Origin: Budvicia aquatica DSM 5075 = ATCC 35567
GTDB lineage: Bacteria > Pseudomonadota > Gammaproteobacteria > Enterobacterales > Enterobacteriaceae
NCBI RefSeq assembly: GCF_000427805.1
Contig: NZ_ATYS01000010.1
Span: 94,013 to 158,012 of the forward strand
Length of the DNA stretch: 64,000 bases
Reading direction: 5' to 3'
Numbering within the stretch: position 1 is the first letter of the stretch; each line of letters starts with the position of its first letter. The notes below the pieces were generated by a model, which did not search any database, was not told the DNA's origin, and worked only from the letters and a program-made list of their open reading frames with translations. Shown one piece after another: positions 50,875 through 59,608 of the stretch. The translations under genes and the position numbers were made by a program.

Positions 50875-51393
50875 ATGCATAAAATCAAGTTAATTCAGGG
50901 TGATATCACCACAATAGCCGTAGAAGCCATGGTGAATGCGGCCAATTCATCGCTGCTGGGCGGCGGCGGTGTTGATGGTGCAATCCATCGGGCCGGTGGC
51001 CCTGAAATTCTGGATGAGTGTCGGAAAATAAAGAACCGTCAGGGTGGCTGTAAAACCGGTGATGCTGTGATTACCCAGGCTGGTCATTTACCGGCTGATT
51101 ACGTGATACATGCCGTTGGCCCATTCTGGAGCGGCGGTAATAACCATGAATGTGAATTACTGAGAAAAACCTATCAAAGCTGCTTTGATTTAATATCTCA
51201 ATACGGTATTAAAAGCGTCTCTTTTCCTAATATCAGTACCGGAATCTACAAATTCCCAAAGGAGTTAGCAGCTCAAATCGCATTAGACGTAATCAAGAAA
51301 AGTCTGGCTGAACACCCTGAAATCCAGCAGGTAAACATTTGCTGCTTTGAACCAGAAAGCTATCAGATCTATCTGAGCATGGTATCCCGATAA
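50875..51393 (+). CDS. Macrodomain ADP-ribose hydrolase (YmdB-like)
   Basis: 172 residues forming a single macrodomain. The ADP-ribose-binding elements are IQGDITTIAVEAMVNAANSSLLGGGGVDGAIHRAGG (about 7-43), with N23, N26 and the GGGGVDGAI loop, and FPNISTGIYKFP (about 122-133). These match the MacroD/YmdB type that removes acetyl groups from O-acetyl-ADP-ribose or ADP-ribose from acidic residues. It may act on general ADP-ribose turnover or reverse the effect of an ADP-ribosylating toxin. Paired with a small unknown gene directly upstream. Confidence 0.88.
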   Translation: MHKIKLIQGDITTIAVEAMVNAANSSLLGGGGVDGAIHRAGGPEILDECRKIKNRQGGCKTGDAVITQAGHLPADYVIHAVGPFWSGGNNHECELLRKTYQSCFDLISQYGIKSVSFPNISTGIYKFPKELAAQIALDVIKKSLAEHPEIQQVNICCFEPESYQIYLSMVSR

Positions 51394-51401
51394 TATTGAG
51401 A

Positions 51402-51436
51402 TCGCTTTTTGCGAGCCATTTCCAGAATCTCAAATT
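51402..51436. repeat. 35-bp direct repeat, left copy
   Basis: The sequence TCGCTTTTTGCGAGCCATTT continuing to CAAATT is identical to that at 52194-52228, on the same strand, on the other side of parDE. It begins with a short inverted repeat, TCGC-TTTTT-GCGA. Confidence 0.85.
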
Positions 51437-51616
51437 CTCCTACCACAACGGCAATCCGCTAATTGACCGGCTATCAGGGTAAATATACTGTTTATCCGTT
51501 AGCGTCTTTGATGTTAAAAAAACCGATATCACGGATTCTTCGGTCTAACTTGACGATAATGGCAAAAAGACAAATACTAATAATTAGTAATAGATAACAT
51601 ATTAGAGAGCGTCATT

Positions 51617-51871
51617 ATGCCAACCAGTATCTCACTCAGCCCTCATTTCGAAAACTTTATCCAAGAACAAATAAAAAGTGGGCGCTATAACAACGTCAGT
51701 GAAGTTATCCGAGCCGGGCTGCGCGAGTTAGAAGAGCAAGAACGAGCGCGAAAATTGGAGATACTTCAAGCTGCCGTCGCTGCTGGAATAGGCAGCGGAG
51801 AGAGTATTCCGGCTGAAACAGTATTTGATCGTCTTCAGCAGAAATACCATAAGCAGACAGAAAATGGATAA
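51617..51871 (+). CDS. parD: ParD-family antitoxin
   Basis: 84 residues. The N-terminal ribbon-helix-helix (about 2-45) reads TSISLSPHFENFIQEQIKSGRYNNVSEVIRAGLRELEEQE, the signature of the ParD/CC2985 antitoxin group (SxxFxxFIxxxVxSGRYxxxSEVxRxxLR). The C-terminal part (about 50-84), rich in charged residues, would wrap the toxin. It is followed by parE after five bases, the standard antitoxin-first order, and likely autorepresses the pair. No ParB or partition gene is near, so this is a chromosomal addiction module. Confidence 0.92.
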   Translation: MPTSISLSPHFENFIQEQIKSGRYNNVSEVIRAGLRELEEQERARKLEILQAAVAAGIGSGESIPAETVFDRLQQKYHKQTENG

Positions 51872-51876
51872 AAAGA

Positions 51877-52167
51877 ATGGTATTGACCTTATCACCGCTT
51901 GCAGTACAAGACCTCGAAGAAATAGGAGACTATATTGCGGATGATAATCCCGTCCGAGCCTTGAGCTGCGTAAACGGACTTTACCAACAATGCTTATTGA
52001 TAGGTGAAACTCCAGCACTGTACCGGCAACGCCCCGAGCTAGGCAGAGGGATAAGATGCTGCCCATATGGCCGTTATCTAATCTTGTTCTCAGTGAATAC
52101 TAACGACATTAGAATTCAGAGAATACTTCACGGTGCGAGAGACATCACACCCCAATCATCTTCATAG
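51877..52167 (+). CDS. parE: ParE-family toxin
   Basis: 96 residues of the RelE/ParE fold. LSPLAVQDLEEIGDYIADDNPVRAL (about 5-29) is the N-terminal helical hairpin; RQRPELGRGIRCCPYGRYLILFSV and IRIQRILHGARDI (about 47-88) form the beta sheet and the C-terminal R.LHG.RD motif. ParE toxins poison DNA gyrase. The gene is complete and its start has AAAAGA upstream. Confidence 0.92.
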   Translation: MVLTLSPLAVQDLEEIGDYIADDNPVRALSCVNGLYQQCLLIGETPALYRQRPELGRGIRCCPYGRYLILFSVNTNDIRIQRILHGARDITPQSSS

Positions 52168-52193
52168 CAGGCTATTCGGAACATTAGCACCAT

Positions 52194-52228
52194 TCGCTTT
52201 TTGCGAGCCATTTCCAGAATCTCAAATT
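52194..52228. repeat. 35-bp direct repeat, right copy
   Basis: Identical to 51402-51436. Together they bound a 757-base interval that contains only parDE. A further 20 bases downstream of each copy are similar but not identical. Confidence 0.85.
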
Positions 52229-52350
52229 TTCCTGCAAAAATGCCATTGCCCCATTCCCTGCATCGCCATACCGTGACGGTGTTCAGATGGACGCTCTATT
52301 CACCTCACTATCGACTATAACGACTAATTCTACAGCGATAGTTATTACTT

Positions 52351-52380
52351 AATCTGAGGTGCCAATCGACACCTCAGATT
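52351..52380 (-). terminator. Inverted repeat downstream of the adhesin gene, possible terminator
   Basis: AATCTGAGGTG (52351-52361) and CACCTCAGATT (52370-52380) form an 11-bp stem around eight bases, about 105 bases past the adhesin stop. No T-run follows on either strand. Confidence 0.45.
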
Positions 52381-52484
52381 GATGGCAAAGTAGTCTAATT
52401 TGATTTCAGTACAAATTTCGGCTGCATAATCGGCATCTATTCTTAGTCACTATCGATACTGATTGCACTTACCTAAGCCAAGGC

Positions 52485-53672
52485 TTACCAACCGATGGCC
52501 ACGCCTGCACCAGCGCCAACGTTACTTTGGGTATCATCAGATACCGTGAGTTTCACAATGGTATTTTGCGAAGCATGGAAAGAAGCCCCGACGGCCAAAG
52601 CCTGCTCACCGTTATAGGTCCCAACCCCGGCTCCCATAGAGAAGCGCTGAGACTCCGTCACCTGTGGAATATTAGCCTGTGCAAATGCGGCACTGATGCC
52701 CGCTGACGCATGCTTCTTATTATCAGAGATTGTTCTGTCTTGCTGATTCTGGTGGCTTTCAACGTTATTCAATCGCTGAGAATTGCTGCTAGAAACTCTG
52801 GCGTTTTGCCTAACCACCGACTGGGTCGCCACTAAGGCATCGGCGTTGTTATTCACTACATCCTGTGTACGTTGAATAGCGTTAACCGTATTGGATTCAG
52901 TGGCCTTTTGTTTAAAGTTACGCTTGGCGGCTAAATCAGCATAATGACGCTGCTCAGCCTGATAACGCAGCGTTGCTACATCGCCGTGCTCGCCGTCCAG
53001 ATGAGGGGTTGTGCTTACGGGCGTACTATTATCGTGGTCAGTCGTATGGCTATCATTAAATTCTTCTTTCTTCACCCGAAGGTCGCGCTTGGCCGCTAAA
53101 TCAGCGTAATGGCGCTGCTCAGCCTGATAACGCAGCGTTGCCACATCGCCGTGCTCGCCGTCCAGATGAGGCGTTAGGCTTACGGGCACACTATTATCGT
53201 GGTCAGTCGTATGGCTATCATTAAATTCCTCTTTCTTCACCCGAAGGTCACGCTTAGCCGCTAAATCAGCGTAATGGCGCTGCTCAGCCTGATAACGCAG
53301 CGTTGCCACATCGCCGTGCTCGCCGTCCAGATGAGGGGTTAGGCTTACGGGCACACTATTATCAGGATTATTTACATCACTCGAATCGGTCAACGTTAAT
53401 GCCGGTACCGATGTCAGAACAGAGATCTGATTAACAGGCACAACCACCGAGCCATTGTAATAGCTATTTCCTTTCAACTGATCGTTTGCCTGTTGAAGGC
53501 TATTGGCACCGAGAATGGCATCTCTAATCCAGGGCGCTTTACTCGAAATTTCAGGGTAGCGGGCAAGATAAGCATTAGCTGCAGCCAGATCGGCACCGGT
53601 CAGTGCAGCATTTGCTACCATTGATGTCATTGATGTCATCAGTAATGCACCGAGAATTATTTTGGACTTCAT
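52485..53672 (-). CDS. YadA-like trimeric autotransporter adhesin with three internal repeats
   Basis: 395 residues. A signal peptide (about 1-23, GALLMTSMTSMVANA) precedes a 70-residue N-terminal region. Three near-identical units of 55 residues follow (about 105-265), each reading [ST]PVS.TPHLDGEHGDVATLRYQAEQRHYADLAAKR. Then comes a helical coiled-coil stalk with ARVSSSNSQRLNNVES, and a C-terminal YadA-type membrane anchor (about 330-395) ending SNVGAGAGVAIGW. Trimers of this class form a 12-stranded outer-membrane barrel that exports the passenger for adhesion. The passenger is short and unlike the usual YadA head. It is likely variable through repeat number, and carries no neighbouring biogenesis gene. 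Confidence 0.85.
   Translation of the reverse strand: MKSKIILGALLMTSMTSMVANAALTGADLAAANAYLARYPEISSKAPWIRDAILGANSLQQANDQLKGNSYYNGSVVVPVNQISVLTSVPALTLTDSSDVNNPDNSVPVSLTPHLDGEHGDVATLRYQAEQRHYADLAAKRDLRVKKEEFNDSHTTDHDNSVPVSLTPHLDGEHGDVATLRYQAEQRHYADLAAKRDLRVKKEEFNDSHTTDHDNSTPVSTTPHLDGEHGDVATLRYQAEQRHYADLAAKRNFKQKATESNTVNAIQRTQDVVNNNADALVATQSVVRQNARVSSSNSQRLNNVESHQNQQDRTISDNKKHASAGISAAFAQANIPQVTESQRFSMGAGVGTYNGEQALAVGASFHASQNTIVKLTVSDDTQSNVGAGAGVAIGW
52973..53353. repeat. 165-bp tandem repeats within the adhesin gene
   Basis: The segment that encodes the 55-residue unit occurs three times in tandem at a spacing of exactly 165 bases (for example GGCTTACGGGCACACTATTA at 53178 and 53343). Copies two and three differ by a few synonymous and one or two amino-acid changes, the outermost copy being the most diverged. 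Repeat number can change by recombination or slippage without a frameshift. Confidence 0.85.
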
Positions 53673-54051
53673 GTTGGGTGTGCGCCTTTATTTTGAATGG
53701 ATGCCAGTTATTGACAAGATTAAAGCCCACTGATGCCTGTGTGATTTGAGGGATGTTTCTCAACGTATTGGTGACGCCATGTCATGCTGTTAGCTTGCAC
53801 AGTTGTTTAAAGCGTGGGGATAATAAGTTTATTTTCATCGCGAAATATTGACATAAATCATGTTTGAAATAGTTTGAAAATGAAACTATTTCATTATGAA
53901 TTTTTGTATATTCATGCTAATAAGCGTTGTTTTTAACTTAATAGGGCAATGTTATTTTACATAGTGAAATATATTGCTTTATTAACGGTTATTACCAGCC
54001 TCACTATCACTCACCATGATGGTGAGGCTGAAGAACTACAAAATCAGCCAG
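53673..54051. other. Adhesin upstream region and end of the RM operon
   Basis: About 380 bases with the promoter region of the adhesin. A perfect palindrome lies at 53865-53893, and GGTGAG-type arms near 54008-54025 could terminate the operon. A 69-codon plus-strand frame from 53949 overlaps the DUF6880-like gene and is not credible. Confidence 0.4.
53865..53893. promoter_or_regulatory. Palindrome upstream of the adhesin
   Basis: TGAAATAGTTT (53865-53875) and AAACTATTTCA (53883-53893) are perfect 11-bp arms around seven bases, about 190 bases upstream of the adhesin start. Without a T-run it looks more like a protein-binding site than a terminator. Confidence 0.4.
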
Positions 54052-55437
54052 TTAATCTTGCGCTGAGTTGTATTTTGGCCAAAAACTCGATTTTCGCTTA
54101 TGTTTTACTTGAATTTTCGCCATATAGTCGGCGTGAGAGGGGAGAGAAGCATAGCTAGCCACTTTGTCATCCAACTTATCTAACTGCTGCAAATAACTAG
54201 CGGCATGGTGATAAGCCGGGCTTCTACCTTGGTCTAAAATATCATCGGCTAAGCTACGCAGCAGGATAATACGAACAATGCAGCCATCTTCAGGCGTGTT
54301 ATCCAGCAATGAAAGTAGCTGGGTGTAATGCCACTCGGCTATTTCATCAGCGCCCTTTATTGCCAATGCTTGAGCTTTAGCATATTCCTTCAATTTAAGC
54401 AGTGGATCTAATTGATCATAAAGCTCAGATTCATTCAAAACTGAAGCAATTAATTGCTTGCGCAGCTTATCGATATGATCGTCAGAAACCAAAGGCACTA
54501 ACATTTGGAAATTTTCGTATGTCGGTTCCACATTCATCAATTTAATTAATGTGTCTAGGCGTTTTTCCGGCTGATTGAGCCCCAAATAACAATCGGCTAA
54601 TAGTGATAAACGTATGGCATTTGGCTTTTTCCAACCAACAGAACCCCAATCATCCTCCAACCATTTCATCGCTTGATCGTAAGCACCACAGCGAATGCAG
54701 AAATTAACTATACGTTCTATTTGCATCACGTTCGGCAAAGGGCTTACCAGCAAGGTGGCCAGCTTATATATCTCCGGGTCTTTTAACGCTTCAGCTACAC
54801 CCTGTAGGTTCACAGACCAACGAGTATCACTAAATTCACACTCTTTCTTCTTTAATGATGCGCGCAATCCATTTTCGTAATACGCCGCCAACTGGCGTAA
54901 TTCATCTGGTGAAAGCAGCAGATGAGCATTAGGTAATATAGGATCAAGCACACCATAATCATTATTATCGACTAACGATCTGACCACAGGTACCCAGCCG
55001 GTAGCCGGTACCGAGCTCTGACTCGCCGCTTTCAACCATAATAAACAGATATCCTGATAAACGTCGCCCACCAAACCATCAGAATCATCGCACCGTTCCA
55101 GGCTATTTTCTGCGGTATCCAGTAGATCATCGGCCAGTTGAAAAGCCTGATCGGGAGAGGTGGGTAAAATGTGGTTCTCAATTTCCACCAGCAGTTGGCG
55201 AACGTCTCTCGCCAACTCGATAGTCTGGTAATATCGGTAGAAATAGTTATCTTTACTTAAAGACTTTATATTTTTCTTAAGTGATTTGATTAAGGCGCTG
55301 GTATCTTTTTTTAGCAAAAGCCGCTCTATCTTTGTGTCCAGCATTTTGTCTTTACCATAGATTGAAGCAATAAATACGGCTAAGACCACGCTATCCAATA
55401 AAGCGAGTTCATTAATTAATGCATTTTGTTTTTTCAT
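54052..55437 (-). CDS. DUF6880-like protein at the end of the type I RM operon
   Basis: 461 residues, soluble and rich in helices, with TPR-like stretches (CGAYDQAMKWLEDDWG, IRLSLLADCYLGLNQPEKRLDTLIKL). The C-terminus HADYMAKIQVKHKRKSSFWPKY fits the conserved H..Y...L..KH.RK..FW end of the DUF6880 family, whose function is unknown. It begins 45 bases after the metallopeptidase stop on the same strand, so it is probably the last gene of the operon. It could be an accessory defence gene or an unrelated passenger. Family assignment is from memory and moderately sure. Confidence 0.6.
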   Translation of the reverse strand: MKKQNALINELALLDSVVLAVFIASIYGKDKMLDTKIERLLLKKDTSALIKSLKKNIKSLSKDNYFYRYYQTIELARDVRQLLVEIENHILPTSPDQAFQLADDLLDTAENSLERCDDSDGLVGDVYQDICLLWLKAASQSSVPATGWVPVVRSLVDNNDYGVLDPILPNAHLLLSPDELRQLAAYYENGLRASLKKKECEFSDTRWSVNLQGVAEALKDPEIYKLATLLVSPLPNVMQIERIVNFCIRCGAYDQAMKWLEDDWGSVGWKKPNAIRLSLLADCYLGLNQPEKRLDTLIKLMNVEPTYENFQMLVPLVSDDHIDKLRKQLIASVLNESELYDQLDPLLKLKEYAKAQALAIKGADEIAEWHYTQLLSLLDNTPEDGCIVRIILLRSLADDILDQGRSPAYHHAASYLQQLDKLDDKVASYASLPSHADYMAKIQVKHKRKSSFWPKYNSAQD

Positions 55438-55482
55438 TTGCTTGTTACTCCCCTATTCAAAAGTACAGGCATTCGGCATTGG

Positions 55483-56277
55483 TTATCTGTCAAAATATGA
55501 TGTCACTGAACTGCCATTAAGCAGTTCGGCAGCCATGCCATCAAGGTGGATTTTGATCTTCTCCCAATGCGGCATCACCTGTGTCATCAGACGGTAGAAC
55601 TGTGCGCTGTGGTTGTGCTCTGCCAAGTGGCAAAGCTCATGCAAAATCACATAATCAATGCTTTCTCGTGGCGCTTTAACCAAGTGTGGATTCAGCGTGA
55701 TGCGCCCCTGCGGTGAACAGCTTCCCCATTGAGTTTGCATGGTTTGCACACGTAATTGCGGCCGCTCACTGACCCACAACGCCTGCCCAAGCATAGCCTC
55801 TAGCCTTCTGGCAAACACCTCTTTAGCGCGGTCTTTGTACCACTCATTGAGCAGCACGCGGATGCGTTCCGGTTTTTTCTCCCGTACGGTAATTTCCAGC
55901 CTGCCGCGCAGCATTTTAACCCGTGGCTTTTCCTCCGGTTCTACCAGAACCTTCAGCATGTACTGTTTACCAAGGTAATAATGGCTTTCACCGCTGATAT
56001 ATTGGCGCGGGGTAAGGTGCTCCTGCTGGGCACGAAATTCGCGCAGCTGTCGCCAAATCCAACGCCCGCGCTTTTTCACTGCACCGAGTACGTCTTCGTC
56101 GGAACTGTTTTCAGGCGCGGCAACCTGCACCCGACAATCCGGATGTACCTTGATCAGCACCTTACTTTTCTGACTGCGCCGGGCATTGATTTCAAAACAG
56201 ATGCGCTCGTCACCATAGTGAAAATACAAACTCGATGAATGCTTATGCGGTCGGGGAATCACTATTCTTACGCTCAT
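55483..56277 (-). CDS. YgjP/M48-type zinc metallopeptidase of the RM operon
   Basis: 264 residues. The catalytic zinc motif is HELCHLAEHNHSAQFYRLM (HExxH near residue 210), with Trp-rich surroundings QTQWGSCSPQGRITLNPHLV that define the YgjP-like metal-dependent hydrolase (DUF45) group. An N-terminal helical and beta domain (about 10-150) precedes it. Members of this group recur in type I RM operons, where their target is unknown. ATG 56277 with GGAGAAATC upstream is chosen over the longer frame, which would overlap hsdR. hsdR ends ten bases upstream. Confidence 0.85.
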   Translation of the reverse strand: MSVRIVIPRPHKHSSSLYFHYGDERICFEINARRSQKSKVLIKVHPDCRVQVAAPENSSDEDVLGAVKKRGRWIWRQLREFRAQQEHLTPRQYISGESHYYLGKQYMLKVLVEPEEKPRVKMLRGRLEITVREKKPERIRVLLNEWYKDRAKEVFARRLEAMLGQALWVSERPQLRVQTMQTQWGSCSPQGRITLNPHLVKAPRESIDYVILHELCHLAEHNHSAQFYRLMTQVMPHWEKIKIHLDGMAAELLNGSSVTSYFDR

Positions 56278-56287
56278 GATTTCTCCG

Positions 56288-59200
56288 TTATACGCCAGAT
56301 AAACCGACGCGGGTGATTTGTACCACGCTTTCGACAATCATATTCACCTGATTGATCCCAGCACCGACCGCTTTACACGCCTGAAACAACGTGGGTAGCA
56401 GGCTAGTACGAATAGCCGCCTCGATATTCTGGCTATTAATCGAGTTTTCCATCACGGCGCGATCGACCTCAGTATCAATCTCAAACGCCAACGCTATCCA
56501 TTTCTGTTCGACTTGTTCATCCGTAAGCGAAAAAACCTGAGGTAAGGCTTTTTTAAATACCCCGTAATAAGCCTGAGCATGCTTATTGCCACCAAAAACG
56601 TCAGGAATGTCCTGCAACCGGCGGTCTTCAACGTCCTGCATAAATTCGGTATACAGCAGGTATTGCTTTGAAGGATGATCGAACTGTTTTTCCGCTTCTT
56701 CGATGGTTTTCAGCAACAGAGCCGAAAACTGTTCACGCGCATACGGATCGTCATGCAGGTCCTGTTCAATCATTTTGGTCACGCGGGTTTTGATAATATC
56801 AGTTTCGTTACGGGTTTTATCTTCTGACCAGGAAGCATCCAGCGTTTTGGGTTTTTGCCTACCCATTTTTGAAACGTCATACACGGCATCGGGCTCTTTG
56901 ACCTGAACGCCGACCACGTGCTTATCCAGCAGTTTTTTTACCTGTTCGGCATATTGGTCATAGTCCACCGTTTCACCGGCATCTTCTTTGATTTGCTGGC
57001 GCAACACAGAAAGCTGCCTGACCGTATCTTTATAATTATTGCGTTTGACGTCAGTGAATTCGCTATCTTCAAAGAAGGTGGCGGACTGTAATGCGACTTT
57101 CAAACAGCCAGCAAACGCACTCAGCGCCTCGTAAAAATCCTCACGCTTTTTCAGGTGAATATCAACAAACTCCCCGTGGCGCAGTTCCATTTTAGGTACC
57201 AGCACCTGACGTAACTGTTCTGAATCACTTGTATTGGTAACGCCGTCAAATATCGCCCACAGGGTTTTATACAATAATGGCAACTGCCTGTATTCCGTGC
57301 TCATCTGGTTATACAGGCCGTCGATGTCATTGATGTCATAGCCGCCCTGAGTGCGTGAAGCCAGATCCTGATATTTAGCAATGGTGGTGTCCAGTTCGGA
57401 CAGCACACCACGATAATCGATAAGCAAACCCTCTTTCTTCTTATCATGCAGCCGGTTAACTCTGGCGATCGCCTGAATCAGGTTGTGCCCTTTCAGTGAC
57501 TTATCGATGTACAGCACGGTATTTTTAGGCTCATCAAAGCCGGTCAGCAACTTGTCGATCACAATCAATAGCTTTAACTGGTTATCCTTATCAAAGCGGT
57601 TAATCAGATGACGGGTATATTTCTGCTCATCCTGGCTGCCAACGTTATCCTTCCACCACTTAGACACTTCCGGCAGGGCTGATTCATCAATACCGGTATT
57701 ACCTTCACGAGTATCCGGCGGGCTCATGACTACCGCCGATTCAAACAGCCCGGCTTCGTCGAGGTACTTTTTGTACTTAATAGCAGAAAGCTTACTGTCA
57801 CAGGCCAGCTGGCCTTTCAGGCCGTCAATAATGTGTTTGCTGAAATGATTGGCAATATCCAGCGCAATTAACCGGATGCGATCGTCAGAACTTTGAACCG
57901 CCCCTTTGCGGGAATATTTGCGCTTTAAGTCGGCACGCTGTGCTTCGCTCAGCCCCTCAGTAATACGGTCAAACCAGCTATCCACCGCCTTTTCATTGAC
58001 GTTCAGCTCAGGCTTGCGCTCTTCGTACAGCAGCGGTGTGACCGCTTTATCTTCCACCGCGCGCTGCATGGTGTAGGCATGAACGATCGGGCCAAACTTG
58101 TTGGTGGTTTTATCGTCTTTCAACAACGGTGTACCGGTAAAGGCGACAAAGGCGGCATTGGGCAGCGCCAGCTTCATACGGGTATGATTTTCACCGCCCT
58201 GACTGCGGTGGCCTTCGTCGATCAGTACCACAATATTCGGGTCGGCGTTGTAGCATTCCGGCAGTTCAGTGGCGGAGGTAAATTTTTGGATCAGCGAGAA
58301 GACAATCCGCTGTTTGCCTTTACCGATTTGCTCGGCCAAGCGCGCGCCCGACGTTGCCATGGCAAGTTTGAAATCATTCTTACCCGACAGTTCACCGCCG
58401 GACACAAAGCTGTTGCTAAGCTGAGTTTGCAGATCCACCCTGTCGGTCACGATGATAAAACGGCAGGCTTTCAGCGATTGATCCAGCAGCAGCGCTTTAC
58501 TAAACAGCACCATGGTCAGCGATTTGCCCGAGCCGGTAGTATGCCAGATAACGCCGCCTTCACGACCACCTTTGGCATTCTGTCGTTTGATGCGATCGGT
58601 CAGCCGCTTGATGCCAAATACCTGCTGATAACGCGCAATCACCCGGCCAACCTTTTTGTCAAACAGCGTATACAGGCGCACCATATCCATTAAGCGCGTG
58701 GGTAATAACAGGCTGATTAATAGCCTATCCTGTCCGGTAACCGCTAATTGACCACCGGCGATCAGGTTCTGATACCAGGCTAAATCCTGCGGTTTGCGGT
58801 GGCTAAACAGGCTGAAAATTTGCTGTTCATTAAGCTTTTTATTCTTCAGCGCCAGCATTTCAGCATCGGTGATATCTTCTTCGCGCCAGCCGCCCCAGAA
58901 TTTTGGCTGGGTGGCGCAGGTGGCGTAGCGCCCGTCGTTGCCGTTAATCGAGAGCAAAATCTGGCCGTAGACAAACAGCTGAGGAATTTCATCGTTCATC
59001 TGATTACGCAGGTTTTGGGATATACCTTCTTCGAGAGTCGGGGCTTTTTTACTCTGGCTGACCGGCCGCTTGGCCTCGATCACTACCATCGGAATGCCGT
59101 TCACAAAGCCGACGATATCCGGTATGCGGCAATCATAATGCGACGAACCAATGCCGCCGGTGCGGGTAACGCGAAACTCTTCAGTCACCAGAAAACTGTT

Positions 59201-59605
59201 ATTAGTGATATTGTTCCAGTCGACCAGCTCAACGGTTTGGCTGGTTTTACGACCATCAACAAACTCGGTGACCGTAATACCGTACAGCAAATGGTTGTGC
59301 ATCCGCTGATTGGCTTGAATCAGCCCCTCGTTAAGCGCCGGGCTGCACACTTCACCAATAATGTTTTCGATAGAGGCTTCAGACAGCGGATGCTCTTTAC
59401 CGGCGTAATGGAAGCGGCGGGTTTCCAGCACCCGGCGCAACTCTGCACGCAATACCACCTGCTCCTGTTTGCCATCACGGGCTTGCATCGCCCGTTGAGG
59501 CGAAAGAAAGTACCAGCCCATATTGGTCATTAGCGTCAGCGCGGGTAATTTGGCAATGTACTCTTCTTCAAACTTTGGCGGGGTATGCAGCTCAGGTTGC
59601 GGCAT
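56288..59605 (-). CDS. hsdR: Type I restriction endonuclease subunit R
   Basis: 1105 residues. The motor and nuclease subunit of an HsdRMS complex. The N-terminal PD-(D/E)xK nuclease has HYDCRIPDIVGFVNGIPMVVIEAKRP (about 155-180). The SF2 translocase has Walker A HTTGSGKSLTM (about 355-365), DEGHRSQGG (DEAD-like motif II, near 465), FTGTPL (motif III, near 490) and the C-terminal helicase motifs IARVNRLHDKKKEGLLIDYRG (motif VI, near 720). All key motifs are intact, so the restriction activity should be live. It starts three bases after the rhuM stop. Confidence 0.95.
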   Translation of the reverse strand: MPQPELHTPPKFEEEYIAKLPALTLMTNMGWYFLSPQRAMQARDGKQEQVVLRAELRRVLETRRFHYAGKEHPLSEASIENIIGEVCSPALNEGLIQANQRMHNHLLYGITVTEFVDGRKTSQTVELVDWNNITNNSFLVTEEFRVTRTGGIGSSHYDCRIPDIVGFVNGIPMVVIEAKRPVSQSKKAPTLEEGISQNLRNQMNDEIPQLFVYGQILLSINGNDGRYATCATQPKFWGGWREEDITDAEMLALKNKKLNEQQIFSLFSHRKPQDLAWYQNLIAGGQLAVTGQDRLLISLLLPTRLMDMVRLYTLFDKKVGRVIARYQQVFGIKRLTDRIKRQNAKGGREGGVIWHTTGSGKSLTMVLFSKALLLDQSLKACRFIIVTDRVDLQTQLSNSFVSGGELSGKNDFKLAMATSGARLAEQIGKGKQRIVFSLIQKFTSATELPECYNADPNIVVLIDEGHRSQGGENHTRMKLALPNAAFVAFTGTPLLKDDKTTNKFGPIVHAYTMQRAVEDKAVTPLLYEERKPELNVNEKAVDSWFDRITEGLSEAQRADLKRKYSRKGAVQSSDDRIRLIALDIANHFSKHIIDGLKGQLACDSKLSAIKYKKYLDEAGLFESAVVMSPPDTREGNTGIDESALPEVSKWWKDNVGSQDEQKYTRHLINRFDKDNQLKLLIVIDKLLTGFDEPKNTVLYIDKSLKGHNLIQAIARVNRLHDKKKEGLLIDYRGVLSELDTTIAKYQDLASRTQGGYDINDIDGLYNQMSTEYRQLPLLYKTLWAIFDGVTNTSDSEQLRQVLVPKMELRHGEFVDIHLKKREDFYEALSAFAGCLKVALQSATFFEDSEFTDVKRNNYKDTVRQLSVLRQQIKEDAGETVDYDQYAEQVKKLLDKHVVGVQVKEPDAVYDVSKMGRQKPKTLDASWSEDKTRNETDIIKTRVTKMIEQDLHDDPYAREQFSALLLKTIEEAEKQFDHPSKQYLLYTEFMQDVEDRRLQDIPDVFGGNKHAQAYYGVFKKALPQVFSLTDEQVEQKWIALAFEIDTEVDRAVMENSINSQNIEAAIRTSLLPTLFQACKAVGAGINQVNMIVESVVQITRVGLSGV

Positions 59606-59608
59606 GGG

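Larger units (their letters stand above)
52168..52484. other. Intergenic region between parE and the adhesin
   Basis: Holds the right 35-bp repeat (52194-52228) and the inverted repeat at 52351-52380. No gene seen. Confidence 0.5.

Noticed and set aside
53949..54158. 69-codon plus-strand frame beside the DUF6880-like gene
   Set aside because: Overlaps the end of a better-supported gene and shows only an N-terminal hydrophobic run; no Shine-Dalgarno sequence.
58079..58693. 204-codon open frame on the plus strand opposite hsdR (also 58799-59533, 244 codons)
   Set aside because: Both are antisense to hsdR, whose helicase and nuclease motifs are intact; the products resemble no family and have no ribosome binding site.
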